A stretch of 7,513 nucleotides of DNA from Patescibacteria group bacterium (GTDB lineage: Bacteria > Patescibacteriota > Minisyncoccia > Phycocordibacterales > UBA6065): assembly GCA_028866595.1 (NCBI GenBank), contig JAGWHV010000039.1:1-7513 (forward strand). Reading direction: 5' to 3'. This document shows, piece after piece, positions 5,406-7,513 of this stretch. Both the position numbers and the translations under genes were made by a program. The first letter of the stretch is position 1; every line of letters starts with the position of its first letter. A model generated the notes under the pieces. It saw only the letters and a list, made by a program, of their open reading frames with translations. It ran no database searches and was not told the DNA's origin.

Positions 5406-6962
5406 TCAGTGCTGATCACTCGCTGACGACCCCCTTTGTCGATATTGGAGCGCCTCCATTACGTGAGGCGTTTTTACGTCCTCACTTTCCTCGAGATCGG
5501 CAATCGTCTGGGCGAGCTTGAGGGTTCGGTAGTATCCTCTTCCGGATAGCCCGTATCGCTCCGCCGCTCGGTTCAAGGCCCGTTCTGCGTCTTTGCAGAG
5601 CCTCACGGATCGGGATATGTCACGCGAGCTTATGTCCGTGTTCGAATCTGCGGGGACGCCGAGCCTCGTGAATCGATCTACTTGTCTTTTTCGAGCGCGT
5701 TCGACCAAATCTCGTGCCCGTTTCGTCTCTGTCCCAGGCTGGCGTTCTCTCAAAAGTTTCTCATGTTCGATTTCTGAAACCTCTATCCACATATCTATAC
5801 GGTCCGCAATAGGCCCAGATATCTTTTTCTCGTAATTTCTGATGGTTGCTGGCGAGCATGAGCACTCTTTTCCAATGATGCCTTTATTTCCGCATGGACA
5901 GGGATTCATCGCGGCAACGAGAATGAAGTCAGCTGGAAATATCGCGGACCCTTTCGTGCGAGATATGGCGATGATCTTTTCTTCGAGCGGCTGGCGCAGA
6001 GCCTCCAAGACTCTCTTATCAAACTCGGGAAATTCATCAAGGAAGAGCACTCCATGATGAGCCAGGGTTATGTCTCCCGGTCGTGGATTTGACCCGCCGC
6101 CTATAAGCGCGCTGTAAGAAGCCGTATGATGTGGAGATCTAACGGGAGGGGTGGTTATGAGCGTTCCTTCAAGCGATCCGGCGATCGAATGGATCTCGGT
6201 CGTCTCGAGGGACTCTTCGAATGACAAAGGCGGCAATATGGAGCGCAATGCTCGAGCGAGCATCGTCTTGCCTGTTCCCGGAGGTCCGAAGAGCGCTATG
6301 TTGTGTCGGCCTGCTGCAGCGATGGTGAGCGCACGCTTTGCTGTGGTCTGCCCTACGATGTCATCAAAGTCCATACCATCATTCTTTGGAGGCGCGGGCG
6401 TACTGCGTTCAGCAGTCTGGAGAGAGCTGCTGGGATGACGCGTATCGAGATGAGCGACGACATCCGTGAGACGTTCGATGCCGTATACATCTAATCCACC
6501 CATGAGCGCGGCTTCGTCCTGGTTCGCCCTTGGTACATATATCTCTCGAATGCCGGTGTCCCGCGCTAGCCGCGCATACGATAATGCCCCGTTAATGGGC
6601 CGGACGGTACCATCGAGGGCTAATTCGCCGACGAATAGCTTGTCCGTGGGGTCGAACGATATCTCATCCGTGGCAAGTAGATAGCCGAGAGCGATCGGTA
6701 GGTCAAAGGCAGGTCCCTCCTTCCGGATGTGCGATGGCGCCAGGGAGACCGTGATCTTGGCGTTCGTCTGTTTTGGGGATTTAAATCCGGAATTTTTGAT
6801 GGCCGCGCTCACGCGGTCTCTAGACTCCTCTACTGCCTTGTCCGGTAAGCCGACTATGGAGAAGCTATGCAGGCCCCGCGATATGTCAGTCTCTATAGTA
6901 ATGATGTGGGGCCGGAGCATATGGCTCTGGGCGCCTAATATTTTTGAGAATTTCATACGCAT
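5406..6962 (-). CDS. comM: ComM/YifB family Mg chelatase-like AAA+ ATPase
   Basis: ComM is a cytoplasmic hexameric AAA+ motor; in Haemophilus and Vibrio it is needed for natural transformation and drives branch migration while incoming ssDNA is integrated. The 518-residue length is normal. Domains in order: N-terminal ChlI/Lon-protease-like domain (about 4-170, with SIVGLPDKAVEES at 35-47), Mg-chelatase AAA+ domain (about 197-400) with Walker A GPPGTGKT (226-233), Walker B VLFLDE (305-310), sensor-1 region MNPCPCG (352-358) and the paired cysteines C355/C357 and C367/C369 typical of the family, GPIADRID with R388 as a likely arginine finger, and a C-terminal domain (about 410-507) with LSGRGYYRTLKLAQTIADL. 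The ATG at 6962 is the first of two; the second (6956, MKFSKILGAQ) resembles the usual family start. A weak TGC-TACGGT (6964-6972) lies 7 nt before the second ATG. The gene is separated from dksA by a terminator, so it needs its own promoter. Confidence 0.94.
   Translation of the reverse strand: MRMKFSKILGAQSHMLRPHIITIETDISRGLHSFSIVGLPDKAVEESRDRVSAAIKNSGFKSPKQTNAKITVSLAPSHIRKEGPAFDLPIALGYLLATDEISFDPTDKLFVGELALDGTVRPINGALSYARLARDTGIREIYVPRANQDEAALMGGLDVYGIERLTDVVAHLDTRHPSSSLQTAERSTPAPPKNDGMDFDDIVGQTTAKRALTIAAAGRHNIALFGPPGTGKTMLARALRSILPPLSFEESLETTEIHSIAGSLEGTLITTPPVRSPHHTASYSALIGGGSNPRPGDITLAHHGVLFLDEFPEFDKRVLEALRQPLEEKIIAISRTKGSAIFPADFILVAAMNPCPCGNKGIIGKECSCSPATIRNYEKKISGPIADRIDMWIEVSEIEHEKLLRERQPGTETKRARDLVERARKRQVDRFTRLGVPADSNTDISSRDISRSVRLCKDAERALNRAAERYGLSGRGYYRTLKLAQTIADLEESEDVKTPHVMEALQYRQRGSSASDQH
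5451..5475 (+). terminator. Intrinsic terminator of the peptidase gene, inside comM
   Basis: CGCCTC (5451-5456) pairs with GAGGCG (5465-5470) around an 8-nt loop, directly followed by TTTTT (5471-5475) on the plus strand. It sits 45 nt past the peptidase stop codon and within the last codons of comM on the opposite strand. A GC-rich 6-bp stem with a T5 tail is a good though not maximal intrinsic terminator. Confidence 0.65.
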
Positions 6963-6993
6963 AACCGTAGCAGCTCGCGGTCATATTTTTATC

Positions 6994-7026
6994 AAGAAAA
7001 AATAAAGATCCGCCGAGCGGGTCTTT
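6994..7026 (-). terminator. Intrinsic terminator downstream of the DksA-like gene
   Basis: On the minus strand AAAGACCCG (7026-7018) pairs with CGGATCTTT (7012-7004): nine pairs including one G-T, around a 5-nt loop. It is followed by A, then TTTTTT (7002-6997), C and TT. It lies 22 nt past the TAG of the DksA-like gene and 31 nt before the comM start. The plus strand has no T-run after the hairpin, so it acts only on minus-strand transcription and separates this gene from comM. Confidence 0.85.
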
Positions 7027-7048
7027 ACACACTCCGTCTCTCTGGCGG

Positions 7049-7423
7049 CTAGTCTTTGTGTCTAAGACAAGTCTTAGCGGCCGGATTGGCCTCAAGGCGT
7101 TCTTTCTCTATGGGCTCGCCTCCGATCTCGCAGACACCGTATGTACCCTTTTTGATCTTATCGAGGGCACGCCTGACGTCATTATATTGGATCTCCAGAG
7201 GTTTCAAGATGGCGGTATTGAGTTCGTAGTTCTCGATGTTGTCCGCAGTGTCAGCCGGGTCTGACGCCTCGATGTCCACGTCATTCGCTCCGGGTTCCCA
7301 ATCTCGCGCATTTTCTGTATTCCTGTGCCCGACGCTCTTGAGGTCGGCTTCGAGGGTCGAAAGTTCTTTTTCGAGACGCTTCCTGAAATATTCAGTATCT
7401 ATGTGTGAAGTTTGTTTTTTCAT
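7049..7423 (-). CDS. DksA/TraR family RNA polymerase-binding protein
   Basis: A 124-residue protein of the DksA/TraR family, which inserts a coiled coil into the RNA polymerase secondary channel and alters promoter open-complex stability, often together with ppGpp. Two helical segments (about 8-38 and 62-92) flank an acidic tip region. The tip carries D55-P-A-D58-T-A60, an exact match to the DxxDxA motif that DksA needs for activity. The C-terminal zinc-finger fold is recognisable (YGVCEIGGEPI, RLEANPAAKTC), but only two of the four cysteines remain: C98 and C119, with G101 and H122 at the other two places. It is shorter than E. coli DksA (151 aa), as is common outside Proteobacteria. The ATG at 7423 is followed by MKKQTSHID. 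The gene starts 36 nt after the stop of the upstream partial gene, so it may be operonic with it, and it ends at a strong terminator. Confidence 0.88.
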   Translation of the reverse strand: MKKQTSHIDTEYFRKRLEKELSTLEADLKSVGHRNTENARDWEPGANDVDIEASDPADTADNIENYELNTAILKPLEIQYNDVRRALDKIKKGTYGVCEIGGEPIEKERLEANPAAKTCLRHKD

Positions 7424-7441
7424 GACGATTAGGTTCCCACC

Positions 7442-7447
7442 ATAATA
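7442..7447 (-). promoter_or_regulatory. Weak candidate -10 upstream of the DksA-like gene
   Basis: TATTAT on the minus strand matches the -10 consensus at five of six positions and lies 18 nt before the ATG at 7423, implying a leader of about 11-12 nt. No -35 or extended -10 TG is seen. The gene could equally be read from a promoter further upstream, because the preceding gene ends only 36 nt away. Confidence 0.25.
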
Positions 7448-7459
7448 TCCTATTTTTTC

Positions 7460-7513
7460 TTACTGTATAGTCCGCACCTGCAATATCCTGTCGAGCAAGT
7501 ATTTGAGTGCATC
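7460..7513 (-). CDS. 3' end of an unidentified gene (17 residues visible)
   Basis: The minus-strand frame entering the window at 7513 stays open for 17 codons (DALKYLLDRILQVRTIQ) and ends in TAA at 7460-7462. The residues look like a basic amphipathic C-terminal helix. This is too short to assign a family. Its spacing of 36 nt to the DksA-like start suggests a shared transcript. Confidence 0.4.
   Translation of the reverse strand, partial: DALKYLLDRILQVRTIQ

Noticed and set aside
5405..5420. Small inverted repeats (ATCAG-TG-CTGAT and AGTG-CTGAT-CACT) at the junction of the peptidase and comM genes
   Set aside because: The arms are 4-5 bp with very short loops and no T-run; too weak to call a terminator or operator beside the better hairpin at 5451-5475.
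1..7513. Mobile element, CRISPR array, toxin-antitoxin pair, tRNA or rRNA, or a novel defence-type cluster
   Set aside because: No transposase, repeat array, attachment-site duplication, structural RNA or effector-like gene set is visible; the recognisable genes are common housekeeping families in compact arrangement.

Overview
This window reads as an ordinary chromosomal stretch of a Candidate Phyla Radiation (Patescibacteria) bacterium, most likely of the Parcubacteria group. The evidence is the dense packing, the short uncharacterised secreted proteins, the style of the LysM-M23 endopeptidase, and a DksA/TraR protein with a degenerate zinc site. The assignment is inference from protein style, not a database match. 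Base composition is near 50% GC. TGA, TAG and TAA all act as stops, and a TGA sits in the uvrD/rsmA overlap, so TGA-recoding lineages such as Absconditabacteria and Gracilibacteria are unlikely.

Layout, left to right. (1) Positions 35-1347 hold a divergent pair of unknown exported proteins: a membrane-anchored 295-residue protein (minus strand) and a small secreted four-cysteine protein (plus strand). They share a 47-bp intergenic region. (2) Positions 1344-4078 hold a minus-strand two-gene operon, uvrD/pcrA-type helicase then rsmA (16S rRNA dimethyltransferase), joined by an ATGA overlap. (3) Positions 4155-5405 hold a plus-strand secreted peptidoglycan hydrolase with two LysM domains and an M23 domain. 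(4) Positions 5406-6962 hold comM (YifB-type AAA+ ATPase) on the minus strand, abutting the hydrolase gene tail to tail with no gap. (5) Positions 7049-7423 hold a DksA/TraR-like RNA polymerase effector on the minus strand with a clear intrinsic terminator. (6) The last 54 bases hold the 3' end of another minus-strand gene.

The genes are mostly independent housekeeping functions: DNA repair, ribosome maturation, wall remodelling, DNA uptake/recombination and transcription control. I see no mobile element, CRISPR array, toxin-antitoxin pair, RNA gene or defence island, and no coherent undescribed multi-gene system. The most unusual signal is in the promoters. Three starts (922 minus, 970 plus, 4078 minus) have a TATAAT-like -10 hexamer ending exactly 6 nt before the start codon. 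That spacing would put the transcription start on the first base of the coding sequence, suggesting leaderless mRNAs. Two of the three also have an extended -10 TG, and no good -35 element or Shine-Dalgarno was found. Convergent gene ends are tightly packed, with one pair sharing a CTAG for both stop codons and one terminator lying inside the opposing gene.
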